NCBI GenBank assembly: GCA_910575585.1
Contig: CAJTGF010000032.1
Location: 1 to 55,457 of the forward strand
Direction: 5' to 3'
DNA length: 55,457 bases
Source: Clostridiaceae bacterium
Lineage (GTDB): Bacteria; Bacillota; Clostridia; Lachnospirales; Lachnospiraceae
The position numbers and the translations under genes were made by a program. This document shows, piece by piece, positions 42,153 to 51,775 of the stretch (position 1 is its first letter; every line of letters starts with the position of its first letter). The notes under the pieces were generated by a model. That model did no database searches and was not told the origin of the DNA. It saw only the letters and a list, made by a program, of their open reading frames with translations.

Positions 42153-42893
42153 ATGCTGACAGGTAAGGTGGCGGTGGTTACCGGGGCCAGCCGGGGGATT
42201 GGCAGGGAGATTGCCAGGACTTTGGCGGCTGCAGGGGCTGCGGTGATTGTAAATTATAACGGTTCGGCCCAGAGGGCGGAGGATACGGTTGGGGAGATTG
42301 AGGAGAACGGAGGCAGGGCTGAGGCCATGCAGTGTGACGTGTCTGATTTTGAGAGCGCCGGGAAGCTGATAGAGACCGTGGTTAAGAAGTACGGGCGTAT
42401 TGATATTCTTGTGAATAATGCGGGGATTACAAAGGACGGCCTTTTGATGCGCATGTCGGAGGAGGATTTTGACGCGGTTGTGAGGACGAACCTGAAGGGG
42501 GCGTTTAATTGTATGCGCCATGTGGCCCGGCAGATGGTAAAGCAGAAGGGCGGCAGGATTATCAATATTTCTTCGGTGTCAGGAGTTCTTGGCAATGCGG
42601 GGCAGGTGAATTACGCGGCTTCCAAGGCAGGAATTATCGGCATGACCAAGTCCGCGGCCAGGGAGCTGGCAAGCAGAGGGATTACGGTCAATGCCATTGC
42701 GCCGGGATTTATTGATACGGAGATGACGGAAGTGCTGCCGGACGCGGTGAAGGAGGGAGCTAAAGCCCAGATTCCCATGAAGGAGTTTGGAAAGACGAAG
42801 GATGTTGCGGAGGCAGCGGCGTTTTTGGCTTCGGACAGGGCCGGATATATTACGGGGCAGGTGCTGTGCGTGGACGGCGGCATGGCTATGTAG
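42153..42893 (+). CDS. fabG: 3-oxoacyl-ACP reductase
   Basis: 246 residues; ATG 42153 is used because AAAGGAGAAG lies just upstream and MLTGKVAVVTGASRGIG is the normal N terminus. It is a short-chain dehydrogenase: TGASRGIG NADPH motif, NNAG, and catalytic Ser, Tyr and Lys in ISSVSG and YAASK. It reduces 3-oxoacyl-ACP. The position in fabD-fabG-fabF is the usual one. Confidence 0.93.
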   Translation: MLTGKVAVVTGASRGIGREIARTLAAAGAAVIVNYNGSAQRAEDTVGEIEENGGRAEAMQCDVSDFESAGKLIETVVKKYGRIDILVNNAGITKDGLLMRMSEEDFDAVVRTNLKGAFNCMRHVARQMVKQKGGRIINISSVSGVLGNAGQVNYAASKAGIIGMTKSAARELASRGITVNAIAPGFIDTEMTEVLPDAVKEGAKAQIPMKEFGKTKDVAEAAAFLASDRAGYITGQVLCVDGGMAM

Positions 42894-43027
42894 CCGGTGG
42901 GCTTTTATGGCGGTCAGCAGCTGTATGGCGCCCCATGGGCCAGGGGTCAGGGAGTCTGATATGGGGCTGAACGGACCATTGTAAAGGATGTCCGGGGCGG
43001 GACCCGGCAGAAGACAGGAGGAGTTAA

Positions 43028-44269
43028 ATGATGAGCAATCGCGTGGTTGTTACCGGAATGGGAGCCATTACCCCTATCGGAAACAGTGTGGATGAGTTTT
43101 GGAGCGGTCTGAAGGAGAAGAAGGTGGGAATCGGGCCGATTACGGTTTTTGATACAGAGAGTTATAAGGTGAAGCTGGCGGCTGAGGTGAAGGGGTTTGA
43201 GGGTAAGAATTATATGGACCCGAAAACGGCCAAGAGGATGGAGCGGTTTTCTCAGTTCGCGGTTGCGGCGGCTAAGGAGGCTTTGGAACACAGCGGCATT
43301 GAGATGGAGAAGGAGGACCCTTACCGGGTGGGCGTTTGCATCGGTTCGGGAATCGGAAGCCTGCAGTCGATTGAGAGGGAGTACAAGAAGCTTCTGGATA
43401 AGGGGCCAAGCCGGGTGAATCCTCTTCTGGTGCCTCTGATGATTGGCAATATGGCGGCCGGCAATGTGGCGATTCAGTTTGGCCTTAAGGGAAAATGTTT
43501 TAATGTGGTTACGGCCTGTGCCACGGGAACCCATTCTATCGGGGAGGCTTTCCGTTCGATTCAGTACGGGGAAGCGGATGTTATGGTGGCAGGAGGCACG
43601 GAGGCTTCGATTACGCCTTTGAGCATTGCCGGTTTTGGAGCTTTGACAGCGCTTTCTACTTCGGAGGACCCGCTTCGGGCGTCTATTCCGTTTGACAGTG
43701 AGAGAAACGGGTTTGTTATGGGTGAGGGCGCCGGCGTGGTGGTTCTGGAGTCTCTGGACCATGCCAGGGCAAGAGGCGCGAAGATTTACGGGGAGGTGGC
43801 CGGCTACGGGGCTACCTGCGACGCCTACCATATTACGTCACCGGCGGAGGACGGAAGCGGCGCGGCCAAGGCCATGGAGATGGCTATGAAGGACGGGAAC
43901 ATCGGGGCTGAGGATGTGGATTATATTAATGCCCACGGAACCGGGACGCATCACAATGATTTGTTTGAGACGAAGGCTATTAAGCTGGCTCTGGGAGAGC
44001 ATGCGTATAAGGTTCATATTAATTCTACGAAATCTATGGTGGGGCATCTTCTGGGCGCGGCAGGCGGCGTGGAGTTTATTGCCTGCGTGAAAGCCATAGA
44101 GGAGGGATTCGTCCACGCTACAGCCGGTCTGGAGAGAGAGGATGAGGGCTGTGACCTGGATTACACCAAGGGAGACGGCGTGAAGGCGGATATCCGGTAT
44201 GCCATGAGCAATTCGCTGGGATTCGGCGGACACAACGCCAGCCTGCTTGTTAAGAAGTTTGAGGAATAG
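43028..44269 (+). CDS. fabF: Beta-ketoacyl-ACP synthase II
   Basis: 413 residues from ATG 43028, GGAGGAG upstream. It is the elongating condensing enzyme: Cys164 in TACATGTHS, the two catalytic His in AHGTGT and VGHLLGAAG, and the FGGHN end loop. Length is normal for FabF. It lies 13 bases before accB, so the condensing and carboxylating functions are cotranscribed. Confidence 0.92.
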   Translation: MMSNRVVVTGMGAITPIGNSVDEFWSGLKEKKVGIGPITVFDTESYKVKLAAEVKGFEGKNYMDPKTAKRMERFSQFAVAAAKEALEHSGIEMEKEDPYRVGVCIGSGIGSLQSIEREYKKLLDKGPSRVNPLLVPLMIGNMAAGNVAIQFGLKGKCFNVVTACATGTHSIGEAFRSIQYGEADVMVAGGTEASITPLSIAGFGALTALSTSEDPLRASIPFDSERNGFVMGEGAGVVVLESLDHARARGAKIYGEVAGYGATCDAYHITSPAEDGSGAAKAMEMAMKDGNIGAEDVDYINAHGTGTHHNDLFETKAIKLALGEHAYKVHINSTKSMVGHLLGAAGGVEFIACVKAIEEGFVHATAGLEREDEGCDLDYTKGDGVKADIRYAMSNSLGFGGHNASLLVKKFEE

Positions 44270-44281
44270 GGGGAATCGGGT

Positions 44282-45214
44282 ATGGAGATACAGAGTGTTC
44301 TTGCATTGATTCAGGCTTTTACGGACCATGGGCTTACGGCGCTGGATGTGGAGGACGGCGGAGTTAAGGTTTCTCTTCGGAAAGAGAATTTTAACGGAGC
44401 GGTTTCGGCCGGGATGACGGTTCGGACCGGGGCAGCGGGCGTGGTACAGGAGGCAGGAAGTGTTGGTTCCGTGTCGGGAGCAGCTGGGAATGCAGGTTTG
44501 GTATCGGGATTGGAGGCGGCCGGGAGTGTGGGCATGGTGCCGGGCGCGGCAGGCGCAGCCGGAAGTGCCGGTGTGATGCCTGGAGCGGCCGGAAGCGTCG
44601 GTATGGTGCCTGGAGTGACCGGAAGTGCCGGTGTGGTGCCTGGAACGGTTGGAAGTGTCGGTGTGGTGTCGGGAGCAGCTGGAAGTGCCGGTGTGATGCC
44701 TGGAGCGGCCGGAAGCGTCGGTATGGTGCCTGGAGTGACCGGAAGTGCCGGTGTGGTGCCTGGAACGGTTGGAAGTGTCGGTGTGGTGTCGGGAGCAGCT
44801 GGAAGTGTTGGCGTGGTGCCTGGAGCGGTCGGAAATGTCGGCGTGGTGTCTGGAGCGGTCGGAAGCGTGGGTGTAGTGCCAGGAACGGTCGGAAGTGTTG
44901 GTGTGGTGCCTGGAGCAGCTGTCCAGGCAGCGGCAGCAGCTGTGGGACAGGCGGTCGGGGCTGCCGGGGCCATTGAGTCTGATAAAGTGGTGGTTTCTCC
45001 GCTGGTGGGCGTATTTTACAGCGCTTCCTCCCCGGATGCGGAGAATTTCGTGAAGGTTGGGGATGTGGTGAAAAAGGGCCAGGTTCTGGGAATCATTGAG
45101 GCCATGAAGCTGATGAATGAGATTGAAAGTGAGTACGACGGAGTGGTTGAGGCTATTTTGGTCAGCAACGAAGATGTGGTGGAGTACAACCAGCCATTGT
45201 TCAGGATTCGGTAA
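44282..45214 (+). CDS. accB: Biotin carboxyl carrier protein with very long repeat linker
   Basis: 310 residues, about twice the usual ~155. Residues 1-40 match the normal AccB N terminus, and the last ~80 form the biotinyl domain with EAMKLMNE, whose Lys is biotinylated. Between them some 180 residues are almost only Gly, Val, Ala, Ser, Pro, Met and Thr in ten-residue units such as GSVGVVPGAA. Linkers in AccB are usually Ala/Pro-rich but short. Reading frame and repeat are intact, so the protein is probably made with a long flexible arm, fitting the equally unusual AccDA fusion downstream. Confidence 0.88.
   Translation: MEIQSVLALIQAFTDHGLTALDVEDGGVKVSLRKENFNGAVSAGMTVRTGAAGVVQEAGSVGSVSGAAGNAGLVSGLEAAGSVGMVPGAAGAAGSAGVMPGAAGSVGMVPGVTGSAGVVPGTVGSVGVVSGAAGSAGVMPGAAGSVGMVPGVTGSAGVVPGTVGSVGVVSGAAGSVGVVPGAVGNVGVVSGAVGSVGVVPGTVGSVGVVPGAAVQAAAAAVGQAVGAAGAIESDKVVVSPLVGVFYSASSPDAENFVKVGDVVKKGQVLGIIEAMKLMNEIESEYDGVVEAILVSNEDVVEYNQPLFRIR
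44561..44800 (+). repeat. Perfect 120-bp tandem duplication inside accB
   Basis: 44561-44680 and 44681-44800 are identical. Each holds four 30-base units (GSAGVMPGAA, GSVGMVPGVT, GSAGVVPGTV, GSVGVVSGAA). More diverged 30-base units extend on both sides. The exact identity points to recent duplication and likely length variation between strains. Confidence 0.9.
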
Positions 45215-45229
45215 AAGGAGAGGAATCAT

Positions 45230-45652
45230 ATGTTAGGTATTAAGGAAATTCAGGAAATCATCCCCCATCGCCATCCGTTTTTGTTAATCGACTGTATTGA
45301 GGAGCTGGAGCCGGGAGTCAGGGCTGTGGGATATAAGTGCGTGACCTATGATGAGCCCCAGTTTAAGGGTCATTTTCCCCAGGAGCCGGTGATGCCGGGG
45401 GTACTGATGGTGGAGGCTCTGGCCCAGGTGGGGGCGGTGGCTATCTTAAGCGTGGAGGAGAACAAGGGCAAGACCGCGTATTTTGGAGCAATCAATCATG
45501 CCCGGTTTAAGAGGAAGGTGGTTCCGGGGGACAAGCTTCGGCTGGAGTGTGAGATTATCAAGCAGAAAGGGCCTATGGGTATCGGCAGGGCCACGGCTAC
45601 GGTGGACGGCAAGGTTGCGGTGTCGGCGGAATTGACTTTTATGATTGGATAG
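45230..45652 (+). CDS. fabZ: 3-hydroxyacyl-ACP dehydratase
   Basis: 140 residues from ATG 45230, AAAGGAGAGG upstream. Hot-dog fold with catalytic His in HRHPFLLID and Glu in [11 protein letters not shown]. It removes water from 3-hydroxyacyl-ACP. Length is normal. The place between accB and accC is typical of Firmicute fab operons. Confidence 0.92.
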   Translation: MLGIKEIQEIIPHRHPFLLIDCIEELEPGVRAVGYKCVTYDEPQFKGHFPQEPVMPGVLMVEALAQVGAVAILSVEENKGKTAYFGAINHARFKRKVVPGDKLRLECEIIKQKGPMGIGRATATVDGKVAVSAELTFMIG

Positions 45653-45663
45653 GGGAATGCCTT

Positions 45664-47016
45664 ATGTTTACGAAAATATTGGTTGCCAACCGGGGAGAGA
45701 TTGCGGTTCGGATTATCCGGGCGTGCAGGGAAATGGGTATCAAGACAGTGGCCGTGTATTCGGAAGCGGACAGGGATTCTCTCCACACTCTTCTGGCGGA
45801 TGAGGCTATCTGCATCGGGCCGGCTCCTTCAGACAAGAGTTATCTGAACATGGAGCGTATTATTTCGGCTACTGTGGCAATGAAAGCGGAGGCCGTTCAT
45901 CCGGGTTTCGGTTTTTTGTCGGAGAATGCCAGATTTGCGGAGCTTTGTGAGAAGTGCAGCATTACGTTTATCGGACCGTCGGCGGATTTGATTAATAAGA
46001 TGGGCAATAAATCGGAGGCCAGAAAGACCATGATGGAGGCCGGCGTACCGGTGGTCCCGGGAAGTAAGGAGCCGGTGTACAAGGTGGAGGAAGCCAAAGC
46101 CATGGCGGAGGAAATCGGTTATCCGGTGATGATTAAGGCTTCGTCCGGCGGCGGCGGAAAGGGCATGAGGATTTCCTACGGGCCCGATGATTTTGAGGCG
46201 AATTTTCTCAATGCCCAGATGGAGTCTGTCAAGGGTTTTTCCGATGATACCATGTATCTGGAGCGGTATATTGAGAAGCCAAGACATATTGAGTTTCAGA
46301 TTATGGCGGATAAACAGGGCCATGTGGTGCATCTTGGGGAGAGGGATTGTTCCATTCAGAGACGGCACCAGAAGGTTTTGGAGGAGTCTCCGTCCATTGC
46401 CATTTCTAAAGAGCTTCGAAAGAAGATGGGGGAGACGGCTGTTCGGGCTGCCAGGGCAGTTGGATATGAGAATGCAGGGACCATTGAGTTCCTTTTAGAT
46501 AAGAATAAGAATTTTTACTTTATGGAAATGAATACCAGGATTCAGGTGGAGCATCCTGTGACGGAGATGGTGACGGGTATGGACCTGATTAAGGAGCAGA
46601 TTCGGATTGCCGCCGGGGAACCCCTGTCTGTGACCCAGGATGAGGTTCGGATTCAGGGGCATGCCATTGAGTGCAGGATTAACGCGGAGAATCCGGCAAA
46701 GCATTTTATGCCTTGTCCGGGCCTGATTACCAATGTTCACACGCCGGGAGGCAACGGCGTTCGGGTGGACAGCCATATTTACTGTGATTACAGGGTTCCG
46801 CCCAATTATGATTCCATGCTGCTGAAGCTGATTGTTCACGGAAAGGACAGGGAATCAGCCATTGCCAAAATGCGGAGCGCCCTGGGGGAATTGGTGATTG
46901 AGGGGATTGAGACGAATCTGGATTTTCAGTATGAGATTTTGAATCATGATGCGTTCGGCCAGGGGGATACGGATACCCATTTTATTCCCACTTATTTTCC
47001 ACAGTACGGGAAGTAG
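45664..47016 (+). CDS. accC: Acetyl-CoA carboxylase, biotin carboxylase subunit
   Basis: 450 residues from ATG 45664, 11 bases after fabZ. ATP-grasp enzyme that carboxylates biotin on AccB. Visible marks: ANRGEIAVRIIRA at the N terminus, the Gly-rich loop SSGGGGKGMR, ERDCSIQRRHQK, and EMNTRIQVEHPVTE with active-site Glu and Arg. Length and motifs are normal. Confidence 0.93.
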   Translation: MFTKILVANRGEIAVRIIRACREMGIKTVAVYSEADRDSLHTLLADEAICIGPAPSDKSYLNMERIISATVAMKAEAVHPGFGFLSENARFAELCEKCSITFIGPSADLINKMGNKSEARKTMMEAGVPVVPGSKEPVYKVEEAKAMAEEIGYPVMIKASSGGGGKGMRISYGPDDFEANFLNAQMESVKGFSDDTMYLERYIEKPRHIEFQIMADKQGHVVHLGERDCSIQRRHQKVLEESPSIAISKELRKKMGETAVRAARAVGYENAGTIEFLLDKNKNFYFMEMNTRIQVEHPVTEMVTGMDLIKEQIRIAAGEPLSVTQDEVRIQGHAIECRINAENPAKHFMPCPGLITNVHTPGGNGVRVDSHIYCDYRVPPNYDSMLLKLIVHGKDRESAIAKMRSALGELVIEGIETNLDFQYEILNHDAFGQGDTDTHFIPTYFPQYGK

Positions 47017-47070
47017 ATGTTCTTCTGACTGGTAAAGCAGGGCAGCAAATTTGAAAGGAGAAACCGGAAT

Positions 47071-49044
47071 ATGCTGAAGGATATGTTTAAGAAAACATAT
47101 ACATTGATTGATACAAAGTACAAAGGTCAGACCAGGGAACCCAACATTCCGGAGGGTTTATGGAGAAAGTGCAGAAAGTGCGGTCAGCCGGTTTATCGGG
47201 ATGATGTGGTGGACAGTTTGTACACGTGTCCGAAATGTAAGGCGTATTTCCGTGTTCACGCTTTCAGAAGGATTGAGATTACAGCGGATAAAGGGAGTTT
47301 TGAGGAGTGGGACAGTACTATGGAGTTCGGCAATCCTCTGGATTTTCCGGGATATGAGGATAAGGTGCGGGAGGCCAGGGAGAAGACCAGGCTGAATGAG
47401 GCCGTTGTCACGGGGACTTGTCTGATTAACGGGGAGAAGACGGCTCTTGGTGTCTGTGACTCCAGGTTTTTGATGAGTAGCATGGGCCATGTGGTTGGTG
47501 AGAAGATTACGCGGATGGTGGAGCGGGCTACGGCCCAGAGGCTTCCGGTGATTATTTTTGCCTGCTCCGGCGGCGCAAGGATGCAGGAGGGGTGTGTGTC
47601 CCTGATGCAGATGGCCAAGACCAGCGGCGCTTTGAAACGGCATCATGAGGCAGGGCTTTTGTTTGTCAGTGTTTTGACGGACCCTACGACCGGAGGCGTG
47701 ACGGCCAGTTTCGCCATGCTTGGGGATGTGATTCTGGCGGAGCCGGGGGCTCTCATCGGTTTTGCGGGGCCAAGGGTGATTCAGCAGACTATCGGGCAGA
47801 AGCTTCCGGAAGGGTTTCAAAGGTCGGAGTTTTTGCTGGACCACGGGTTTGTGGACAGGATTGTGCCCAGGGAGGAAATGAAGGATACTCTGGGGAAATT
47901 GCTGCGTATGCACCGGGACGGCGGTGTAACGCATCGGGACGGCTGCTGCGGGGAGACGGCAGGCGCCAAGTTTGCGGATATGGTCCCGGTGAATGGGACG
48001 GGGCAGAGTGGGGATGATGGAAGATTAAGCGGGAAGAATGAGAACGCCGGGGAAACGGTAAGTGCAGACGGCGGGAATGGGGCTGCGGTAAGCGGGGATG
48101 CCGGGAAGGCAGAAGGCGAACATGGGGCTGCAGGAAAAGCGGAAAATAGCCGTGCCGGAGATACGCTTGCAGGAAGGGCAGGTTCGGTATCGGCAGAGAC
48201 AGCGGGCAGGAGTTTTGCGTCAGGGAGTTTGGGAGACAGCAGAGACAATGAATTTGTCAGCCAAAAAACTGCCTGGGAGCATGTGCAGCTGTCACGCCGG
48301 GCAGACAGGCCCACGGCATTGGATTATATAGAGGAAATATTTGATGAGTTTATGGAGCTTCACGGGGACCGGTATTTCGGCGATGACGGGGCTATCGTGG
48401 GAGGCCTTGCCATGTTTCATGGCCAGGCTGTGACGGTGATTGGGCAGCAGAAGGGCAAGACTACCAAGGAAAACATCAGCCGGAATTTTGGAATGCCGTC
48501 TCCGGAAGGGTACAGGAAGGCTCTTCGCCTTATGAAGCAGGCGGAGCGGTTCGGCCGCCCGGTTATCTGCTTTGTGGATACGCCTGGTGCGTTCTGCGGG
48601 ATTGAGGCAGAGGAGCGGGGCCAGGGGGAAGCCATTGCCCGAAATCTGTTTGAGCTTTCGGATTTGAAGGTGCCGGTTTTGTCCATTGTTATCGGCGAAG
48701 GGGGAAGCGGCGGAGCCCTGGCTATGGCGGTTGCCAATGAGGTGTGGATGATGGAAAATGCCATCTATTCCGTGCTGTCGCCGGAAGGATTTGCTTCCAT
48801 TTTGTGGAAGGACAGCAAGAGGGCCCAGGAGGCTGCCGGGGTGATGAAGATTACGGCGGGAGACCTTTTAAAGCTTAACATTATTGACAGGGTGATTCCG
48901 GAGAGGGAGCCGGCCTGCGGGACGAATCTGAAGGAGATTGCGGGGATTATGGAAGAGAGAATCTACGGATTTCTGGAGGAGTATGAGCGGTTGGGAAGTG
49001 AGGAACTGCAGAGACAGAGGTATGACAGGTTTTGCAGGATTTAG
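47071..49044 (+). CDS. accDA: Acetyl-CoA carboxyltransferase, AccD-AccA fusion
   Basis: 657 residues from ATG 47071. The N-terminal ~290 residues are the beta subunit, with a zinc ribbon (Cys34, 37, 53, 56) and [10 protein letters not shown]. The C-terminal ~250 (from about AWEHVQLSR) are the alpha subunit, with [25 protein letters not shown] and [11 protein letters not shown] hydrophilic Gly/Ala/Ser/Glu linker of about 110 residues (roughly 295-405) joins them in one intact frame. Normally these are two genes. The fusion fixes the 1:1 ratio of the two carboxyltransferase chains. Confidence 0.9.
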   Translation: MLKDMFKKTYTLIDTKYKGQTREPNIPEGLWRKCRKCGQPVYRDDVVDSLYTCPKCKAYFRVHAFRRIEITADKGSFEEWDSTMEFGNPLDFPGYEDKVREAREKTRLNEAVVTGTCLINGEKTALGVCDSRFLMSSMGHVVGEKITRMVERATAQRLPVIIFACSGGARMQEGCVSLMQMAKTSGALKRHHEAGLLFVSVLTDPTTGGVTASFAMLGDVILAEPGALIGFAGPRVIQQTIGQKLPEGFQRSEFLLDHGFVDRIVPREEMKDTLGKLLRMHRDGGVTHRDGCCGETAGAKFADMVPVNGTGQSGDDGRLSGKNENAGETVSADGGNGAAVSGDAGKAEGEHGAAGKAENSRAGDTLAGRAGSVSAETAGRSFASGSLGDSRDNEFVSQKTAWEHVQLSRRADRPTALDYIEEIFDEFMELHGDRYFGDDGAIVGGLAMFHGQAVTVIGQQKGKTTKENISRNFGMPSPEGYRKALRLMKQAERFGRPVICFVDTPGAFCGIEAEERGQGEAIARNLFELSDLKVPVLSIVIGEGGSGGALAMAVANEVWMMENAIYSVLSPEGFASILWKDSKRAQEAAGVMKITAGDLLKLNIIDRVIPEREPACGTNLKEIAGIMEERIYGFLEEYERLGSEELQRQRYDRFCRI

Positions 49045-49053
49045 GAGAATAAT

Positions 49054-50172
49054 ATGGGAAAAATGAAGCCGTTGGTAATCGGGGATTTTACGGTTGAGAG
49101 GCCTGTGATTCAGGGCGGGATGGGGGTTGGAATCAGCCTGCACCGTCTGGCTGGGGCTGTGGCTAAGGCAGGAGGCGTGGGGATTATCTCCACGGCGCAG
49201 ATTGGGTTTCGGGAGCCGGGTTTTGAGACGAATCCTCTGAAGGCAAATCTGCGGGCCATTGGCCTGGAACTTCGTAAAGCCAGGGAGATTGCGCCTAAGG
49301 GAGTGATTGGATTTAATATTATGGTGGCTACCAGGCAGTATGGGGAGTATGTGAAAGCGGCGGTAAAAGCGGGGGCAGACCTGATTATTTCCGGAGCCGG
49401 GCTTCCGGTTTCTCTGCCTGAGTATGTGGAGGAGGCGCGGCGGGAGTCGGGGATTGAGAAACGGACGCTGATTGCCCCCATTGTCTCCACGGCAAAATCA
49501 GCCGGTGTCATCTGCAAAATGTGGGACCGGAAATACGGGAAAGCGCCGGATTTGGTGGTGATTGAGGGGCCTCTGGCCGGCGGTCATCTGGGATTTTCCA
49601 GGGAACAGTTAGGGGAGTACGGGGCGGACACGGAGGATGTGGAGGCCAGCTTTAAGAGTGAGGAGTATGACCGGGAGATTGGGAAGATATTGGATGTGGT
49701 GAAAGGATATGGTGAGAAATACGGGCGGCATATTCCTGTGGTGACGGCAGGGGGGATTTACAGCCATGAGGATGTGGTTCACCAGATGAGCCTTGGTGCG
49801 GACGGCGTCCAGGCGGCTACCAGGTTTGTGACTACAGAGGAGTGTGACGCGCCGGAGAGTTACAAGCAGGCTTATATTCAGGCAGGAAAAAGGGATATTG
49901 TGATTACGAAGAGTCCTGTAGGTATGCCGGGGAGGGCCATTGTGAATCCGTTTTTGGAGAGAGCGGCAAAGGGACGGATTGCGCCGGAGCGGTGTTACGG
50001 ATGTCTGGAGAAGTGTGAGCCTTCGGTTACGCCTTATTGTATTACCAGCGCTCTGGTTCACGCAGCTCAGGGAAAACTGGAGGATGCGCTGCTGTTTTGC
50101 GGGAGCAATGCCTGGAGGGCAGAGCGGATTGAGACGGTTGAGCAGGTGATGGAAGAGCTGACAGGGGAGTGA
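49054..50172 (+). CDS. FabK / nitronate monooxygenase-like flavoprotein
   Basis: 372 residues from ATG 49054, GGAGAA upstream, 9 bases after accDA. It is a TIM-barrel FMN enzyme: PVIQGGMGVGISL near residue 17, GPLAGGHLGF near 170, TAGGIYS near 231. Unlike the fabK at 40165 it has a C-terminal cysteine cluster CYGCLEKCEPSVTPYC, which could bind a metal or iron-sulfur cluster. It may be a second enoyl reductase or a nitronate/other flavin oxidoreductase with a lipid-linked role, as the operon position suggests. Confidence 0.78.
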   Translation: MGKMKPLVIGDFTVERPVIQGGMGVGISLHRLAGAVAKAGGVGIISTAQIGFREPGFETNPLKANLRAIGLELRKAREIAPKGVIGFNIMVATRQYGEYVKAAVKAGADLIISGAGLPVSLPEYVEEARRESGIEKRTLIAPIVSTAKSAGVICKMWDRKYGKAPDLVVIEGPLAGGHLGFSREQLGEYGADTEDVEASFKSEEYDREIGKILDVVKGYGEKYGRHIPVVTAGGIYSHEDVVHQMSLGADGVQAATRFVTTEECDAPESYKQAYIQAGKRDIVITKSPVGMPGRAIVNPFLERAAKGRIAPERCYGCLEKCEPSVTPYCITSALVHAAQGKLEDALLFCGSNAWRAERIETVEQVMEELTGE

Positions 50173-50204
50173 GCTGGGCTGATAACAGGTTGTGAAGGGT
50201 TTTG

Positions 50205-50237
50205 TAGAGTATGGCGGGTGCTGTACTCTATTTTTTT
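50205..50237 (+). terminator. Rho-independent terminator of the fab operon
   Basis: TAGAGTA (50205-50211) pairs with TACTCTA (50224-50230), followed by seven T (50231-50237). Confidence 0.75.
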
Positions 50238-50303
50238 GATGAAAACAGTTGACAGAAGGGAATGTTAACAGAGAATAGAAGTGGTCCATCTCCCGCATGT
50301 CTC

Positions 50304-51686
50304 CTATTCTGTCAAAAGATACCTCAAAAGCTCCTCCTCAAATTTCTTCACCGCATTCACCACAAATGTTCTCCGTACCTGTGGGTCCACAAGACTGACG
50401 GCGCGGGGATTCATAAGTTTAAAATCCGGGACATCGTCATAAGAGTCAACCTTCCGTCTGCCGTTGGGATAGCACCAGGCCAGCCACCAATCGGACGGAG
50501 TGATAATATCTCTGACAAGATAACGGGCAGCTTCGTCCATAAGTTCCTGGGTTATTTCATTTACCTGCCAGTGAGTTTTTGTATCAAACAGAGCGAAACC
50601 GGCAAAAAGGTTGTGTTCCACTTCTATCCGAAACCACAGGTTCAGATTTTCTTTTTGAAATCTTACGTGCCTCACCACATAGTTTAATCCGGGATAGGTG
50701 CTGTAGCAGTCGTAAAATTTCTCATGCGTTTTTTCTTCATAAGAATAGTAAAGGGATTCGGTCTCAGGTTCTAAACCATATTTTGGCAGAATACGGGCCA
50801 TTTCCTGTTTGAAGTCGTCAAAAACCATTCTTATCAGACGGACTTTTGCGGTTTTCATGGACCTTTCGATTTCGATTCCCGCGTGAAAATAATCTGGCGA
50901 TTGGTATAACAAGTCCAACGTTTTTTCCATAATTTTCCTGCCCCTTTCAGCCTCTGTCATTCGGATGGCGTCCATATACTGGATGACGTCGGATTGGATG
51001 GGTTCTCTTATATGCTCCAGCAATCTTTCCAGCCAATGATAGATATCACGTTCCCATGAAACACAGAGTATACGGTCTGGTGATAAAATGGCTGTCCCGC
51101 CTTTTTCTTTCCGGCTGTACAGGGAGGGAGCATCGCCCTTTCTTGTGAGATAAATAAGGGGAGCGTTTCTGGCGTATTGAGCATAATCGTAACACTGCCC
51201 TTCCTGTTCGTCTGCATGGATTTTGACCTCAACAGGGATAAAAAAGCGGGAATTTCGGATGACAAGGTCAATCCGTCTGTCGTTGTCAATGACATATTCT
51301 CTGTCAACATCCGTGTGGGTGAGCAACAGGTCGTTTGCGTCAGTTACTTTTAAGATATCCCGGAAAAAAGACTGCAGAAACAGTATCCCGCATCCGTGCC
51401 GGCCTTCGGGGTTTAGCAGGTCAGCCAGATATCGGCACATAAGCACTTCCTTTTCCGTGATACCCAATATGTCGAAAATATTGTACCTTGCGGTATGTAG
51501 TGCCGCGGCTTTGAAGGAACATGAGTTAAGGTGTGCCCTTTGGGTATACCTTGCGGCACGAAGTTCCGGCGTTTCCAAGAGGCACGCATTTTGGTATGTC
51601 CTTTGGGTATTGCCAGATGAGATGCAGGGCGGAAATTCTTTGATGGCCGCACGGATGTCTGACAGCAGTTTTGTGCAGGTATCCAA
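50304..51686 (-). CDS. PD-(D/E)XK nuclease-superfamily protein
   Basis: 460 residues from TTG 51686, chosen because AAAGGAG lies 9 bases upstream and a strong promoter (51747-51775) sits inside any longer reading. The nuclease core is DRRIDLVI with Asp140, then FFIPVEVKI with Glu153 and Lys155, followed by YDYAQYA, as in the PDDEXK families of gut bacteria (PF14281-like). The C-terminal ~250 residues are of unknown fold. Near the N terminus a 21-residue segment is duplicated (TQRTYQNACL..AARY and TQRAHLNSCS..TARY). The role is unknown; possibly defence. Confidence 0.75.
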   Translation of the reverse strand: MDTCTKLLSDIRAAIKEFPPCISSGNTQRTYQNACLLETPELRAARYTQRAHLNSCSFKAAALHTARYNIFDILGITEKEVLMCRYLADLLNPEGRHGCGILFLQSFFRDILKVTDANDLLLTHTDVDREYVIDNDRRIDLVIRNSRFFIPVEVKIHADEQEGQCYDYAQYARNAPLIYLTRKGDAPSLYSRKEKGGTAILSPDRILCVSWERDIYHWLERLLEHIREPIQSDVIQYMDAIRMTEAERGRKIMEKTLDLLYQSPDYFHAGIEIERSMKTAKVRLIRMVFDDFKQEMARILPKYGLEPETESLYYSYEEKTHEKFYDCYSTYPGLNYVVRHVRFQKENLNLWFRIEVEHNLFAGFALFDTKTHWQVNEITQELMDEAARYLVRDIITPSDWWLAWCYPNGRRKVDSYDDVPDFKLMNPRAVSLVDPQVRRTFVVNAVKKFEEELLRYLLTE

Positions 51687-51746
51687 GGTAAGCTTCTCCT
51701 TTCCAGGGGTATCCTTGTCCACTGAGGGCAGGTCTGTTTTATGATT

Positions 51747-51775
51747 ATTATATTGAGAACAGCGGTGATTTTCAA
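51747..51775 (-). promoter_or_regulatory. Promoter of the PD-(D/E)XK gene
   Basis: On the minus strand TTGAAA (51775-51770), 17 bases and TATAAT (51752-51747). It shows that the open frame reaching 51836 is not the true coding start. Confidence 0.65.

Noticed and set aside
44440-44930. Possible CRISPR or minisatellite array
   Set aside because: The 30-base units are contiguous, in frame and encode decapeptides within accB; there are no spacers.
43838-45229. A 463-codon minus-strand frame rich in Ser, Arg and His
   Set aside because: It is antisense to fabF and accB. The repeated SRHHTDTS-like pattern is only the complement of the accB linker repeat, and there is no ribosome site or family.
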